Positions 18,322-27,676 of a stretch of 64,000 nucleotides of DNA are shown here, piece by piece. The position numbers and the translations under genes were made by a program. Position 1 is the first letter of the stretch. Each line of letters begins with the position of its first letter. The stretch covers positions 1,295,001-1,359,000 of the forward strand of contig NZ_CP043051.1 in NCBI RefSeq assembly GCF_008121495.1, written 5' to 3'. The notes below the pieces were generated by a model that had not been told where the DNA came from, searched no databases, and worked only from the letters and a program-made list of their open reading frames with translations. Source of the stretch: Mediterraneibacter gnavus ATCC 29149. GTDB taxonomy: Bacteria > Bacillota > Clostridia > Lachnospirales > Lachnospiraceae.

Positions 18322-18933
18322 ATGTTGAATTATCTGTGGGCAGGAATGATTATAATCGGAATCATATATGGTGCATTCACCGGAAAAATGCCCGATATCA
18401 CGAATGCAGCTCTGGATTCTGCAAAAGATGCAGTAACCTTGTGTATTACAATGGTGGGAGTGATGGCATTCTGGATGGGAATCATGGAAATTGCGTCCCG
18501 GGCGGGAATTATTGAGATGGCATCGAAAAAAATGAGACCGCTGATCCGATTTTTGTTTCCTGATATTCCGAAAGAGCATCAGGCGAATCAGTATATTACA
18601 ACAAACTTTATTGCAAATTTTCTGGGGCTTGGCTGGGCGGCAACGCCTGCCGGACTTCAGGGAATGCAGGCACTGGCCGAATTAGAACAGGAAAGAAGGA
18701 TGAAAAGAGCGCCGGGAAAGGCAAGAAAGCCCGGCGTGGCATCCAATGAAATGTGCACATTTCTGATCATGAATATCTCTTCGCTGCAGTTGATCCCGAT
18801 CAATGTGATCGCCTACCGGAGTCAGTATGGAAGTGTGAATCCGGCGGCAATTGTAGGTGCGGGGATTGTGGCGACAACAGTGAGTACGCTGGCCGGGATG
18901 GTGTATTGTAAGATTATGGACAGGAAGAGATAA
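18322..18933 (+). CDS. spmA: Spore maturation protein A
   Basis: A 203-residue membrane protein of the nucleoside-recognition family with SpmA hallmarks: MGVMAFWMGIMEIASRAGI-like segment near 50 and NFLGLGWAATPAGLQGMQAL near 100. It starts three bases after the DUF885 stop. Its 3' end overlaps the convergent HD gene by 20 bases. Its usual partner SpmB is encoded on the opposite strand 1.85 kb away. Confidence 0.9.
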   Translation: MLNYLWAGMIIIGIIYGAFTGKMPDITNAALDSAKDAVTLCITMVGVMAFWMGIMEIASRAGIIEMASKKMRPLIRFLFPDIPKEHQANQYITTNFIANFLGLGWAATPAGLQGMQALAELEQERRMKRAPGKARKPGVASNEMCTFLIMNISSLQLIPINVIAYRSQYGSVNPAAIVGAGIVATTVSTLAGMVYCKIMDRKR

Positions 18934-19705
18934 GTCCGATCCGGGCATACTCGATCAATTCTTCTTCCACGCGTTTCATCACTTCTTTTGTCTCCGGATT
19001 GGTATAAGGGATCCTGGCAATGATTTTGGGAATATAGTTTTGCTCTTCGATGATATCCAGACTTTCCCGGAAGTTAATATCATAAAAATAAGCAAGATAA
19101 GAAATCCAGTAATCCATCGGTGTTACCCGGTCAGAGGACAGGATACATTCATGACGTAAAATAGAATCTCTTACTTTTGGAGAAATCGCAGAGGCGCCTG
19201 TTTCCTCTGCGGAAGTATCCATAAAAGTTTCCAGTCTGTCTTCCAGTTTTACACGGCAGTTGTCCAGTTTATCGGCATCCCGGATGATCTTTGCATGAAG
19301 TAAAGTACGTGCATCGGAAATTCCATCCAGCTTAAAATCACTGTGTTTGGCAATGGAAATACGGATGATTTCGTCAAAATCTGATTCTGGAATAAAGTTA
19401 CGGATCAGATTTTGATGAGGCGCATTGTCGAACAGAATTTTGACTCCGTAAGCTGCGTGATCCATCGTGTCAGGGAGAAAACTGTCAAATTGCTTCAACT
19501 GTTCAAAACGTCCGATATCATGCAGCAGTGCGATCATCTTGGCGAGGGACGTATCTTCCTCAGATAATTTCATACGGGCGGCAATATCGGCACTTTCTTT
19601 GACAACACCGTAGGTATGTACGATTTTTAGACAAATTTTGTCATTGTGGCAGTCGTAGTCTTTTAAATAATTGTTGAATTGGGTTTTGGCGGTATAAAAA
19701 TCCAT
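18914..19705 (-). CDS. HD-domain phosphohydrolase
   Basis: A 263-residue HD-superfamily protein. The metal-site pattern is seen as His in VHTYGVV near 30, the HD pair in ALLHDIGRFEQ near 60, and a later KHSDFKL near 127. Such proteins hydrolyse phosphoester bonds in nucleotides; substrate unknown. AAGGAGT precedes the ATG at suitable spacing. The 3' end overlaps spmA tail to tail. Confidence 0.82.
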   Translation of the reverse strand: MDFYTAKTQFNNYLKDYDCHNDKICLKIVHTYGVVKESADIAARMKLSEEDTSLAKMIALLHDIGRFEQLKQFDSFLPDTMDHAAYGVKILFDNAPHQNLIRNFIPESDFDEIIRISIAKHSDFKLDGISDARTLLHAKIIRDADKLDNCRVKLEDRLETFMDTSAEETGASAISPKVRDSILRHECILSSDRVTPMDYWISYLAYFYDINFRESLDIIEEQNYIPKIIARIPYTNPETKEVMKRVEEELIEYARIGLISSCP

Positions 19706-19719
19706 AAAAGTGGCACTCC

Positions 19720-20072
19720 TTACAAATTACGTTGTTCTTCTAACTGTTTCTTAAGCTGCTCAAGTTCTTTTTCTTTTTGTTGCAAAAGAACTTCCTGAGA
19801 TGCAAGCAACTCATTTTTTTGAGCAATAGTATTCTGTTGTTCATCGATCGTATCCTACATTTGATCGATCATGTACTGCACGGTATTCTTATCCAATATT
19901 TGTAATTCTTTTGAAAACAATCCCATAACTTTCTCCACATTCCTGCAAAGCTCATAAATCTCCCGGTACATAGGAATAAACTTCGGATATTGTTTGATTA
20001 GCTGGACGATCATTTCCGGATTATCCTCGCTGAGAAATGTGAGCCACGCATCTAAATCGTTTTTGATACCTT
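19720..20072 (-). pseudogene. Remnant of a PD-(D/E)XK nuclease/transposase-family gene (C-terminal part)
   Basis: Reverse-strand translation from about 20070 gives the recognisable tail of the Lachnospiraceae PD-(D/E)XK transposase family: LDAWLTFLSEDNPEMI, then QYPKFIPMYREIYELC, then a Lys/Gln/Glu-rich coiled coil ending at a TAA at 19720. A TAG interrupts the frame between IDQM and DTIDEQQ where the family usually has Gln. The N-terminal nuclease domain is missing. Related by family, not recently, to the intact Rpn genes at 44.6-46.6 kb. Confidence 0.72.
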
Positions 20073-20222
20073 ATCGGACAAAGTCCGCCCGCCGCAGGCA
20101 TGTATTACGGGATGCCTAGATGGGTATACCTTTATTGTGACGGGTTTCCCGATAGATGTCAAGTGGGATGAAAACGAATTCCTGCCGGCAATATTTAGGG
20201 GGTACATCTTCAAAAAAGATTA

Positions 20223-20231
20223 TGGTATAAT
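20223..20231 (+). promoter_or_regulatory. Extended -10 promoter of the LytTR two-component operon
   Basis: TGGTATAAT is an extended -10 element about 60 bases before the response regulator start. No clear -35. The rest of 20073-20289 shows no gene. Confidence 0.55.
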
Positions 20232-20289
20232 AATACTCTTATAAGAAACCAAGTCAGGAAATGACATTTTATAGCAAAGGAGGCAGAGG

Positions 20290-20988
20290 ATGCTGCGTGT
20301 AGCTGTTGTAGAAGATGAAACTGAATATCGTGGATTGATACAGGAGATGGTGGGCAGATATGCAAAGGAATATGATCTCCAGATTCAGACTACAGCATTT
20401 CCGGACGGCAGAGAGCTGGTTCAGAATTATCACAAATTTGACATTCTTCTGATGGATATCGAAATGCCTCATCTCAATGGTATGGAGGCGGCTCAGAAGA
20501 TACGGGAACTGGATAAGGAGGTAGTGATTGTTTTTATCACGAATATGGCGCAGTATGCGATCAAGGGCTACGAAGTAGATGCGCTGGATTTCATTTTAAA
20601 ACCGCTCAACTATTATACCTTTTCCATGCGTTTTACAAGAGCTGTGGGAAGAGTGAAAAACCGGGAAGGAAAAAGGATCTGTCTGAATCTTCCGGATGGG
20701 GCGAAATTTCTGGACAGCAGAGAGATCTATTATGTAGAGATCCAGAACCGGATGCTCCACTATCACACGAAAGCAGGAGTATTTACGATTCGCGGAGCAT
20801 TAAAGGACGTGCAGGAAGAGCTGGAAGACTGGCATTTTGCAAAATGCAATCAGTGTTATCTGGTGAATTTGAAGTATGTTTCCGAAATCAGAAAAAACAT
20901 TGCGGTTGTGAGTGGAGATGAGCTGGAAATCAGCAGGAGAAACAGACCTGCATTTCTGAGTGCAGTGGTAGATTTTCTGGGAGGCTGA
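20290..20988 (+). CDS. LytTR-type response regulator (AgrA-like)
   Basis: A 232-residue regulator. The receiver domain (about 1-120) has acidic residues EDE near 10, the phospho-acceptor Asp in LLMDIEMPHLNGME near 57 and a KPL near 105. The LytTR DNA-binding domain (about 130-232) contains YYVEIQNRMLHYHT and the CNQCYLVNLKYV segment. AAAGGAGG lies before the ATG at 20290. It is paired with the GHKL kinase 24 bases downstream and may control the sugar genes that follow, though nothing in the sequence proves this. Confidence 0.92.
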   Translation: MLRVAVVEDETEYRGLIQEMVGRYAKEYDLQIQTTAFPDGRELVQNYHKFDILLMDIEMPHLNGMEAAQKIRELDKEVVIVFITNMAQYAIKGYEVDALDFILKPLNYYTFSMRFTRAVGRVKNREGKRICLNLPDGAKFLDSREIYYVEIQNRMLHYHTKAGVFTIRGALKDVQEELEDWHFAKCNQCYLVNLKYVSEIRKNIAVVSGDELEISRRNRPAFLSAVVDFLGG

Positions 20989-21012
20989 TGCAGGAAAGGG
21001 AAGAGGGAAACG

Positions 21013-22305
21013 ATGAGTGAAAATCTAAAGCTGGGAATGGAGAGCCTGTGGTATGGGATTAATTTATGGATATCCTGTTTGGTGTTTCTGCTTCCGCTGA
21101 GAAGAAAGACACATTTTAAAGTCAGACTGATTCTGTCGGGAGCAGTATGTGTTTTAATTCTGTCCGGAGTATATTATTTGATAGAAAATCTTACAGACTG
21201 GAGCTACTGGGGGCAGGTGCCCCTTTTATTTATCACGTATTTTAGTGCGGTTCTGATTTTTTACAGTTGTGTGAAGGGCAAGGGATTTGGCCTCTGGTAT
21301 TGTGGTGTATGGGGAACGATGACATTTTTGCTGGTACTGGAAACCAGCTATGTACTTTGCAGTCCACTGCTGGGAGATTTGGGAAACTGGCTTTTGAAAA
21401 TTTTATTTTCGGTGGCAGTAAATGTGGCCATAGGACTGACACTGGCTCGCTGGATGCCGGAAAAGGGGCAATATCAGATTGGCCCGAGACAGATGGTTTC
21501 TGCATGGGTGTTTTGTATTATGTCAGAAAATTTGTTTATTTACGCAAAGGTCGATCCGGGGGCTGCTTTATTCAACATTGTGTTGCAGTTTTATTGTATC
21601 ACCTTATTGTATCTGCAAAGTGCATTGTTTAAAAAGAGCAGTATGAGAAAAGAGCTGGAAACCATTCAGCTTCTCTGGCATCAACAAAAAGGGCAGTATC
21701 AGCTGTCCAAAGAGACGATAGAGCTGATCAATCACAAATGTCATGATCTGAAGCATCAGGTACAGGCGATACGTGCTGTCAAAGATGAAAAAGAGAGGGA
21801 AACATATCTCGAAAAAATTGAAAAATCCGTGCAGATCTACAGTGCTATTGTGAGAACAGGAAATGAAATTCTGGATACCATTTTGACAGAAAAAAGTCTG
21901 ATCTGTGAAAATAGCGGGATTCATATCAACTGTGTGGCAGATGGATCTCTGCTGGCTTTTATGAATCCGGTAGATTTGTATACATTGTTTGGAAATGCTC
22001 TGGATAACGCAATTGAAGCGGTGAGAAAGCTGGAAAGCAAAGAAAAAAGAGTGATTGATATCATGCTGTACGAAAGACAAAGCTTTCTGATGCTGCAGAT
22101 AGTCAATCCGATGTGCGGAGAAGTGAAGTTTGAGGATGGACTTCCGCTTACGACAAAGGCGAAGAACGGATATCACGGATATGGAATGAAGAGCATGCTC
22201 CATACCATTCAAAAATATGAGGGACATTTGACAACAGAGGTAAAAAATGGATGTTTTTATTTCAACGTTATGCTTCCTCTTGAAAGAGATTCCAACAAAA
22301 AGTAG
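21013..22305 (+). CDS. GHKL-domain sensor histidine kinase (AgrC-like)
   Basis: A 430-residue kinase with about six membrane segments in the first 210 residues, a helical linker holding the phospho-acceptor His in NHKCHDLKHQVQ near 242, and a C-terminal GHKL ATPase with N-box GNALDNAIEAV near 330 and a G-box YHGYGMKSM near 393. This matches AgrC/ComD-like kinases, which often sense peptides. No adjacent AgrD/AgrB-like genes are seen. Confidence 0.9.
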   Translation: MSENLKLGMESLWYGINLWISCLVFLLPLRRKTHFKVRLILSGAVCVLILSGVYYLIENLTDWSYWGQVPLLFITYFSAVLIFYSCVKGKGFGLWYCGVWGTMTFLLVLETSYVLCSPLLGDLGNWLLKILFSVAVNVAIGLTLARWMPEKGQYQIGPRQMVSAWVFCIMSENLFIYAKVDPGAALFNIVLQFYCITLLYLQSALFKKSSMRKELETIQLLWHQQKGQYQLSKETIELINHKCHDLKHQVQAIRAVKDEKERETYLEKIEKSVQIYSAIVRTGNEILDTILTEKSLICENSGIHINCVADGSLLAFMNPVDLYTLFGNALDNAIEAVRKLESKEKRVIDIMLYERQSFLMLQIVNPMCGEVKFEDGLPLTTKAKNGYHGYGMKSMLHTIQKYEGHLTTEVKNGCFYFNVMLPLERDSNKK

Positions 22306-22317
22306 AAGAGACACAAA

Positions 22318-22347
22318 GGGTCTGGTCAGTGAGCCAGGCTCTTTTTT
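22318..22347 (+). terminator. Rho-independent terminator of the two-component operon
   Basis: Stem GGGTCTGG/CCAGGCTC followed by six T, 12 bases after the kinase stop. Confidence 0.85.
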
Positions 22348-22399
22348 GTAAAAAATTTACCCACTTACTCCATAAGAAATACCACCTGAACAAAAACGG

Positions 22400-22428
22400 T
22401 TGTATTTGCAAATTATTGCAGATATAAT
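22400..22428 (+). promoter_or_regulatory. Promoter with internal dyad before the GH2 gene
   Basis: TTGTAT (22400-22405) and TATAAT (22423-22428) are 17 bases apart. The spacer holds the perfect dyad TGCAA-ATTA-TTGCA (22407-22420), placed to block RNA polymerase if a repressor binds. Confidence 0.7.
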
Positions 22429-22484
22429 CATTTCGAAATAAATTGAGAAGTGTAAGAAATAACAAAAAACATGGAGTAATTACT

Positions 22485-24422
22485 ATGCGAACCAGTAAAA
22501 TGAGAAGAGAAATTGAACTGAAGAAAGGCTGGGTGTTCACAGGGCGTGACGGAAAAGCGGTCAAAGTGGATTTACCGCATACCTGGAATGCAGTGGACGG
22601 ACAGGATGGAGGAAATGACTATTATCGAGGAACCTGTCACTACAGCACTACATTTGCAGCCCCGGATTTTGACAGCAAGACCCAGAGAGTATATCTGGAG
22701 TTTCAGGGAGTAAATTCCTCTGCCGAGGTGGAGTTAAACGGTCAGAAGGTGATGAGTCATGACGGCGGATATTCCACATTCCGTGCAGATGTGACAGAGT
22801 TTTTAACAAAAGAAAACAAGTTAGAAGTAGCAGTGGATAACAGTGTCAACGACAGAGTATATCCTCAAAAAGCAGATTTCACATTTTATGGTGGAATTTA
22901 CAGAGATGTTCTTCTTCGTATTGTATCAAATGAACATTTTGAGATGGACTACTACGGCGGAGACGGTGTAATGGTAACGCCGACAGTAGAAGGAAAAGAT
23001 GGAAAGGTTCATGTAGAGAGTTTCCATAAGGCAGAAAATGCCAAAGTAGCAGTAACTTTGATTGATGCACAGGGAAATCCTGTAGCAAAAGGTGAAGGAA
23101 AAGATGTGACGGTTACGATACCGGATGTACATCTTTGGGATGGAGTAGAAGATCCATATTTATATACAGCAGTAGTAGAGTTGATGAAAGACGGAGAAGT
23201 CAAAGACGACGTTCGCATTCCATTTGGTGTCCGTACATTCAGCGTGGATCCGAAAAAAGGATTTTTCCTGAACGGACGCTCCTATCCTCTGCATGGAGTA
23301 TCCAGACACCAGGATCGGAAGGGAATCGGAAATGCATTAACAAAAGAACACCACAGAGAAGATATGGAATTTATCCGTGAGATCGGGGCGAATACAGTTC
23401 GTCTCGCGCATTATCAGCATGATCAGTATTTCTATGATCTGTGTGATCAGTACGGAATGATTGTCTGGGCGGAGATTCCATACATCTCAGAACATATGCC
23501 AAACGGACGGGAAAATACCATTAGCCAGATGAAAGAGCTGATTGTACAGAATTACAATCATCCAAGTATCGTTACATGGGGAATATCCAATGAGATCACG
23601 ATTTCCACAAAGGATAATAAGGATATGCTGGATAATCACCGTGAACTCAATGATCTGTGTCACAAAATGGATTCCATACGTCCTACAACACTGGCCTGCT
23701 ATGCAGTGTGCGGTCCTTTCAACAAGGTAGCACATCTGTCTGACTTAGTAAGCTGGAACTTGTATTTGGGATGGTATGTTCCAGGGTTGTTTTTAAATGA
23801 CTGGTGGATCAGCTTTTTCCACCGCGTGTACCCTAACAGGTGTTTGGGATATTCTGAGTATGGCTGTGAAGGAATGCCGAATTTACATTCCTCACGTCCA
23901 AGAAGAGGAGACCATACAGAAGAATATCAGAGTCTCTACCATGAATTTATGCTGAAATGTTTTGAGCGTCATCCGTATATGTGGAGTACCCACGTATGGA
24001 ACATGTTCGATTTTGCGGCAGATGCGAGAGATCAGGGTGGAGAGCCGGGAATGAATCATAAGGGACTTATGACATTCGACCGGAAAGTAAAAAAAGACAG
24101 CTTCTACATTTACAAAGCGTACTGGAGCAAAGAGCCTTTTGTACATCTTTGCGGAAGCCGCTACGTAGACAGAACGGAAGCAGTCACTACAGTTAAGGTT
24201 TATTCGAACCAGACAAAAGTTGCATTATATGCAAACGGCAAGCTGCTGGAAGAAAAGACAGGCAATAAAGTCTTTGAATTCCGGGTTCCGTTAAACGGAG
24301 AAGTTCGTCTGGAAGCTGTGTCCGGTCAGGCAAAAGATACGAGCACAATTCGCCGTGTCAGCCAGCCAAATCCGGATTACAAGCTCAAAAAGAGCAAAGG
24401 AAAGAGCCAGAACTGGGTATAA
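22485..24422 (+). CDS. Glycoside hydrolase family 2 enzyme, beta-galactosidase-like
   Basis: From ATG 22485 (GGAG eight bases before) the protein has 645 residues. The GH2 sugar-binding domain covers about 20-170 (DLPHTWNAVDG, YRGTCHYS), then the immunoglobulin-like domain, then a TIM barrel with proton donor Glu about 370 in WGISNE and nucleophile Glu about 458 in GYSEYGCEG. No signal peptide, so cytoplasmic. The sugar symporter downstream fits uptake followed by intracellular hydrolysis. Beta-galactosidase is the best guess; beta-glucuronidase is less likely because the NEP motif of that branch is absent. Confidence 0.85.
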   Translation: MRTSKMRREIELKKGWVFTGRDGKAVKVDLPHTWNAVDGQDGGNDYYRGTCHYSTTFAAPDFDSKTQRVYLEFQGVNSSAEVELNGQKVMSHDGGYSTFRADVTEFLTKENKLEVAVDNSVNDRVYPQKADFTFYGGIYRDVLLRIVSNEHFEMDYYGGDGVMVTPTVEGKDGKVHVESFHKAENAKVAVTLIDAQGNPVAKGEGKDVTVTIPDVHLWDGVEDPYLYTAVVELMKDGEVKDDVRIPFGVRTFSVDPKKGFFLNGRSYPLHGVSRHQDRKGIGNALTKEHHREDMEFIREIGANTVRLAHYQHDQYFYDLCDQYGMIVWAEIPYISEHMPNGRENTISQMKELIVQNYNHPSIVTWGISNEITISTKDNKDMLDNHRELNDLCHKMDSIRPTTLACYAVCGPFNKVAHLSDLVSWNLYLGWYVPGLFLNDWWISFFHRVYPNRCLGYSEYGCEGMPNLHSSRPRRGDHTEEYQSLYHEFMLKCFERHPYMWSTHVWNMFDFAADARDQGGEPGMNHKGLMTFDRKVKKDSFYIYKAYWSKEPFVHLCGSRYVDRTEAVTTVKVYSNQTKVALYANGKLLEEKTGNKVFEFRVPLNGEVRLEAVSGQAKDTSTIRRVSQPNPDYKLKKSKGKSQNWV

Positions 24423-24484
24423 GAAAAAAGCAACTGCAAATCTTGCAGAAGAAATTGAAATAAGAAACGAGTAAATCGGATGGC

Positions 24485-24516
24485 CCTCTGCTTTTTACAA
24501 AGCAGAGGTGCTGTTT
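24485..24516 (+). terminator. Stem-loop between GH2 and symporter genes
   Basis: CCTCTGCTTTT/AAAGCAGAGG forms a strong hairpin followed by TGCTGTTTT. The T tract is broken, so it may be a partial terminator or attenuator that lowers symporter expression, or an mRNA processing barrier. Confidence 0.55.
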
Positions 24517-24565
24517 TAGGCAAAGAGACAGACCGCCGCATCCGGGCGGGAGAATGGAGAATAAT

Positions 24566-26125
24566 ATGAAACAGGAATCTACTCAGGCAACATCTGTCAA
24601 TGCTCTGAACAGGGCAAAGATGTATCAGCTTGTTCTTTTCCCTATGAATAATGGGGCGACAAATGTCTATTATATTTTGACAATGAACTTTATTGCATAT
24701 TATGCAAACGGAGTTCTTGGCTTATTGCTGGCGTTTGCAACTACAATGGTAACATTGATGCGTGCAGGAGATGCGTTCATTGACCCGATCATCGGAGCAA
24801 TCATGGACAGAACTTCTACCAAATGGGGAAAATTCAGACCGTTTATGGTAATCGGAAATCTGATTATGATCGTATCCTCAATTTTACTGTATTTTGGAAC
24901 CCGTATCATTTCTGAGGATATGATGTGGCTGCGTTATTTATGCTTTATTTTGTTCTACGCACTGAATATGGTTGGATATACATTCCAGACATCGGTTACA
25001 CGTTCAGGACAGACATGTCTGACAAATGACCCGAAACAGAGACCTCTGTTTACAATCTTTAATACGATTGCCAGCCTGATCGGTATGGGGCTTGTACAGT
25101 TTCTTGCGCCGATCGTAACCGGAGGAAATTACAGAACAGAAGAATTCTTTAATATCATGATTCCTCTGGCGATGATCGTATCAGCGATCATGACTGCACT
25201 GGCTGTTATCGGTATTGCAGAAAAAGACCGTCCGGAATTCTTTGGACTTGGTGGAGAAGGCGGAAAAGAAAAAGTTAAAATAAAAGAATATGTAGCTATT
25301 TTAAAAGCAAACAAAGAATTACAGAGACTGATGATCGCTGGTGCAGGATGTAAGCTTGCATTCTCGATCGCAACGAATATGACGGTTCTGGCGATGCTTT
25401 ACGGAGCGATGATGGGAGATTACAAAGGTCTGTATCTTCCGATGATGATCGTCGGATATGTATTTTCCGTTCCATTCTTCCTGTTGACAGTACGTACTTC
25501 ACAGAAGAAAGGACAGAAGGCATCTTTAATGCTCTATATCAGCGTTGCACTTGTTATGTACATCGGTGTTTTAGCATTGCTTCTGTTGTGGAAACCGGAA
25601 GTTGCAGCGATGAATCTGAGTCTGACAAACCTGAATCTCTATACGATTCTGTTTATCCTTTTCTTCGGAATCGGATACGGAGCATACTATGCAACAGCAG
25701 ATATGCCGATTCCAATGGTTGCAGACTGTTCAGATTACGAAACATTCCGTTCCGGACGCTATATTCCGGGAATTATCGGAACCTTATTCTCACTTGTGGA
25801 TAAGCTGGTAAGCTCTCTGGGATCTACAGTAGTAGGAATTGCGGTGACAATCATCGGACTGTCAACACTTCCGGATGGAACAACCCCTTATTCAGAGGGA
25901 ATGCATACGATTGTAATCATTTTATTCTGTGTTGTTCCAATGCTTGCATGGATCGCAACACTGATCGCAATGCGCGGATATAAACTGACCGGTGCAAGAA
26001 TGAAAGAAATTCAGGCGATCAATGCAGTGCGTAAGGATGCGATCAGCAAAGGAATGAGCGTAGAAAACGCAATGCAGAAATGGCAGACGATCGATCAGGT
26101 GCCGGATGAATTTAAAGCACACTAA
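24566..26125 (+). CDS. GPH-family sugar:cation symporter
   Basis: About 519 residues with twelve membrane segments. MelB/GPH signatures are seen: AGDAFIDPIIGAIMDRTSTKWGKFRPF near residue 70 in shorter pieces, and ADCSDYETFRSGRYIPGI near 385. These proteins import galactosides, glucuronides or pentosides with Na+ or H+. Two ATGs are possible (24554, 24566); the second has GGAG at six bases and is preferred. With the GH2 enzyme upstream it forms a small glycoside-use unit. Confidence 0.88.
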   Translation: MKQESTQATSVNALNRAKMYQLVLFPMNNGATNVYYILTMNFIAYYANGVLGLLLAFATTMVTLMRAGDAFIDPIIGAIMDRTSTKWGKFRPFMVIGNLIMIVSSILLYFGTRIISEDMMWLRYLCFILFYALNMVGYTFQTSVTRSGQTCLTNDPKQRPLFTIFNTIASLIGMGLVQFLAPIVTGGNYRTEEFFNIMIPLAMIVSAIMTALAVIGIAEKDRPEFFGLGGEGGKEKVKIKEYVAILKANKELQRLMIAGAGCKLAFSIATNMTVLAMLYGAMMGDYKGLYLPMMIVGYVFSVPFFLLTVRTSQKKGQKASLMLYISVALVMYIGVLALLLLWKPEVAAMNLSLTNLNLYTILFILFFGIGYGAYYATADMPIPMVADCSDYETFRSGRYIPGIIGTLFSLVDKLVSSLGSTVVGIAVTIIGLSTLPDGTTPYSEGMHTIVIILFCVVPMLAWIATLIAMRGYKLTGARMKEIQAINAVRKDAISKGMSVENAMQKWQTIDQVPDEFKAH

Positions 26126-26245
26126 AAGTGAAAAAGTAAACATATAGAAGGGATATCCTTTCATCAGATATGCTCCCTTTCGGGAAGGCAGTTAAAATAA
26201 CAAGACTGTTCTCCCGGGAGGGGGCATATTGTGTTACAGAACTAT

Positions 26246-26275
26246 TTGTACCTGAAACCGACTTCGTGCTATAAT
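26246..26275 (+). promoter_or_regulatory. Promoter of the Wadjet operon
   Basis: TTGTAC (26246-26251) and TATAAT (26270-26275) are 18 bases apart; TGC just before the -10 makes it an extended element. It lies 37 bases before the jetA ATG. Confidence 0.7.
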
Positions 26276-26311
26276 ATGACAGACACAAATCAACGAGATA
26301 CGGAGAAAATT

Positions 26312-27676
26312 ATGCAGTTACGATACGAGATCCCGGACACATTCTGGAGTTTGTTCCGTTCGGTAAACCGGGAGATTTACATGGAGTCGCTGTTGGTGAT
26401 CAATGAGGAATATCAGTACAGTAATTATTTTCTGACGAAAGAAATCTGTGTGCAGGTATTGAGTGATATGAATGCACAGAAACAGGTTTTGCTTCAACGG
26501 GAGGAGAACGAGACGGACTTTGACATGTTGGAGACGACAGCATCCCGCATTTTACGGTGGCTTTTAAAGACCGGATGGCTGAAGAAGATCGAAGATTACA
26601 GTACGATGACCACAAATATTGTGATACCGGATTATGCGGCGGTTTTTATTGAGGCATTTGAGCGACTCACGTCCGAAGAGCTGGAAGAAACAGAATTATA
26701 TATTCAGAATGTATATGCCACACTGTTTTCCTTTCAGAATAATTCCAGAGTAAATCTGAATATGCTCAGGACGGCCCTGATCAATACAAGAAAGCTGAAC
26801 AAAGCGCTGCAGGATATGCTTCATAATATGGACAAGTTTTTCGAGAGGCTTTTGGATCAGGAGTCTTACGGAGAACTTTTGCGGGAGCATCTGGACGGGT
26901 ATGTGGAAGAAATTGTCAAGAAAAAGTATCATATCTTAAAGACCTCAGACAATTTTTATATCTACAAGATGGACATCAAAGAATGTCTCCGGGATATGCG
27001 GGAAAATGAAGAATGGATTGAAAGCATCCGGCAGAAAGCAAAAGCAGCAGGAGATACGAAAGAGGATGTGTTAGATCTGCTGGATCTGATCGAACGGGGC
27101 TTTGATGACATTGAACACAGGATCTCCAATATGGACAGAGAGCATTCCAAATATGTGCGGGCAACCGTGAGCCGGATGAATTATCTGTTAAGCGGAGAGA
27201 CCGATACCAAGGGGTTGGTGGTGCAGCTTCTGAATAAAATTTCTGCGCAGGAAGAACCGGAGAGGCTGCTTACAGAAGCGGGAAAACGGATGAACCTGTC
27301 TTTGTTTGAGATGATTTCCGAAAAATCATTGTATAAGAGAAGAAAACAGAGGACAGACTTTATCAGCCAGATGGGACAGGATGAAGAATATGAAGATCTG
27401 AACCGGGAGGATGTGCTGAAGTTAAACCGGATTCAGATGCGCTACAGCAGACAGGAGATTGAGGATTTTATCGAAGAGCATATGGAAAACGAAGTGATGG
27501 ACGCCGGAACACTTCATATTACAGAAGAGACAGCATTTGAAAAACTGATCCTGGCATATGACTACAGTACCAGAAAGAACAGTAAATATCGGGTATTGAA
27601 TGAGGAGGAGACAGTCATCCAAAGTGGACAGTATCAATATCCGGCATTAAAATTTGTGCGAAGGAGACCGCAATGA
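26312..27676 (+). CDS. jetA: Wadjet system protein JetA
   Basis: From ATG 26312 (GGAG six bases before) the protein has 454 residues and begins MQLRYEIPDTFWSLFRSVNR, typical of the JetA kleisin-like family (Wadjet-associated DUF5716 type). Most of it is predicted helical and charged. In Wadjet complexes JetA links the two JetC motor heads, as MukF does in MukBEF. It overlaps jetB by four bases, and the gene order jetA-jetB-jetC-jetD is canonical. An upstream frame from 26231 spans the promoter and is rejected as the start. Confidence 0.85.
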   Translation: MQLRYEIPDTFWSLFRSVNREIYMESLLVINEEYQYSNYFLTKEICVQVLSDMNAQKQVLLQREENETDFDMLETTASRILRWLLKTGWLKKIEDYSTMTTNIVIPDYAAVFIEAFERLTSEELEETELYIQNVYATLFSFQNNSRVNLNMLRTALINTRKLNKALQDMLHNMDKFFERLLDQESYGELLREHLDGYVEEIVKKKYHILKTSDNFYIYKMDIKECLRDMRENEEWIESIRQKAKAAGDTKEDVLDLLDLIERGFDDIEHRISNMDREHSKYVRATVSRMNYLLSGETDTKGLVVQLLNKISAQEEPERLLTEAGKRMNLSLFEMISEKSLYKRRKQRTDFISQMGQDEEYEDLNREDVLKLNRIQMRYSRQEIEDFIEEHMENEVMDAGTLHITEETAFEKLILAYDYSTRKNSKYRVLNEEETVIQSGQYQYPALKFVRRRPQ

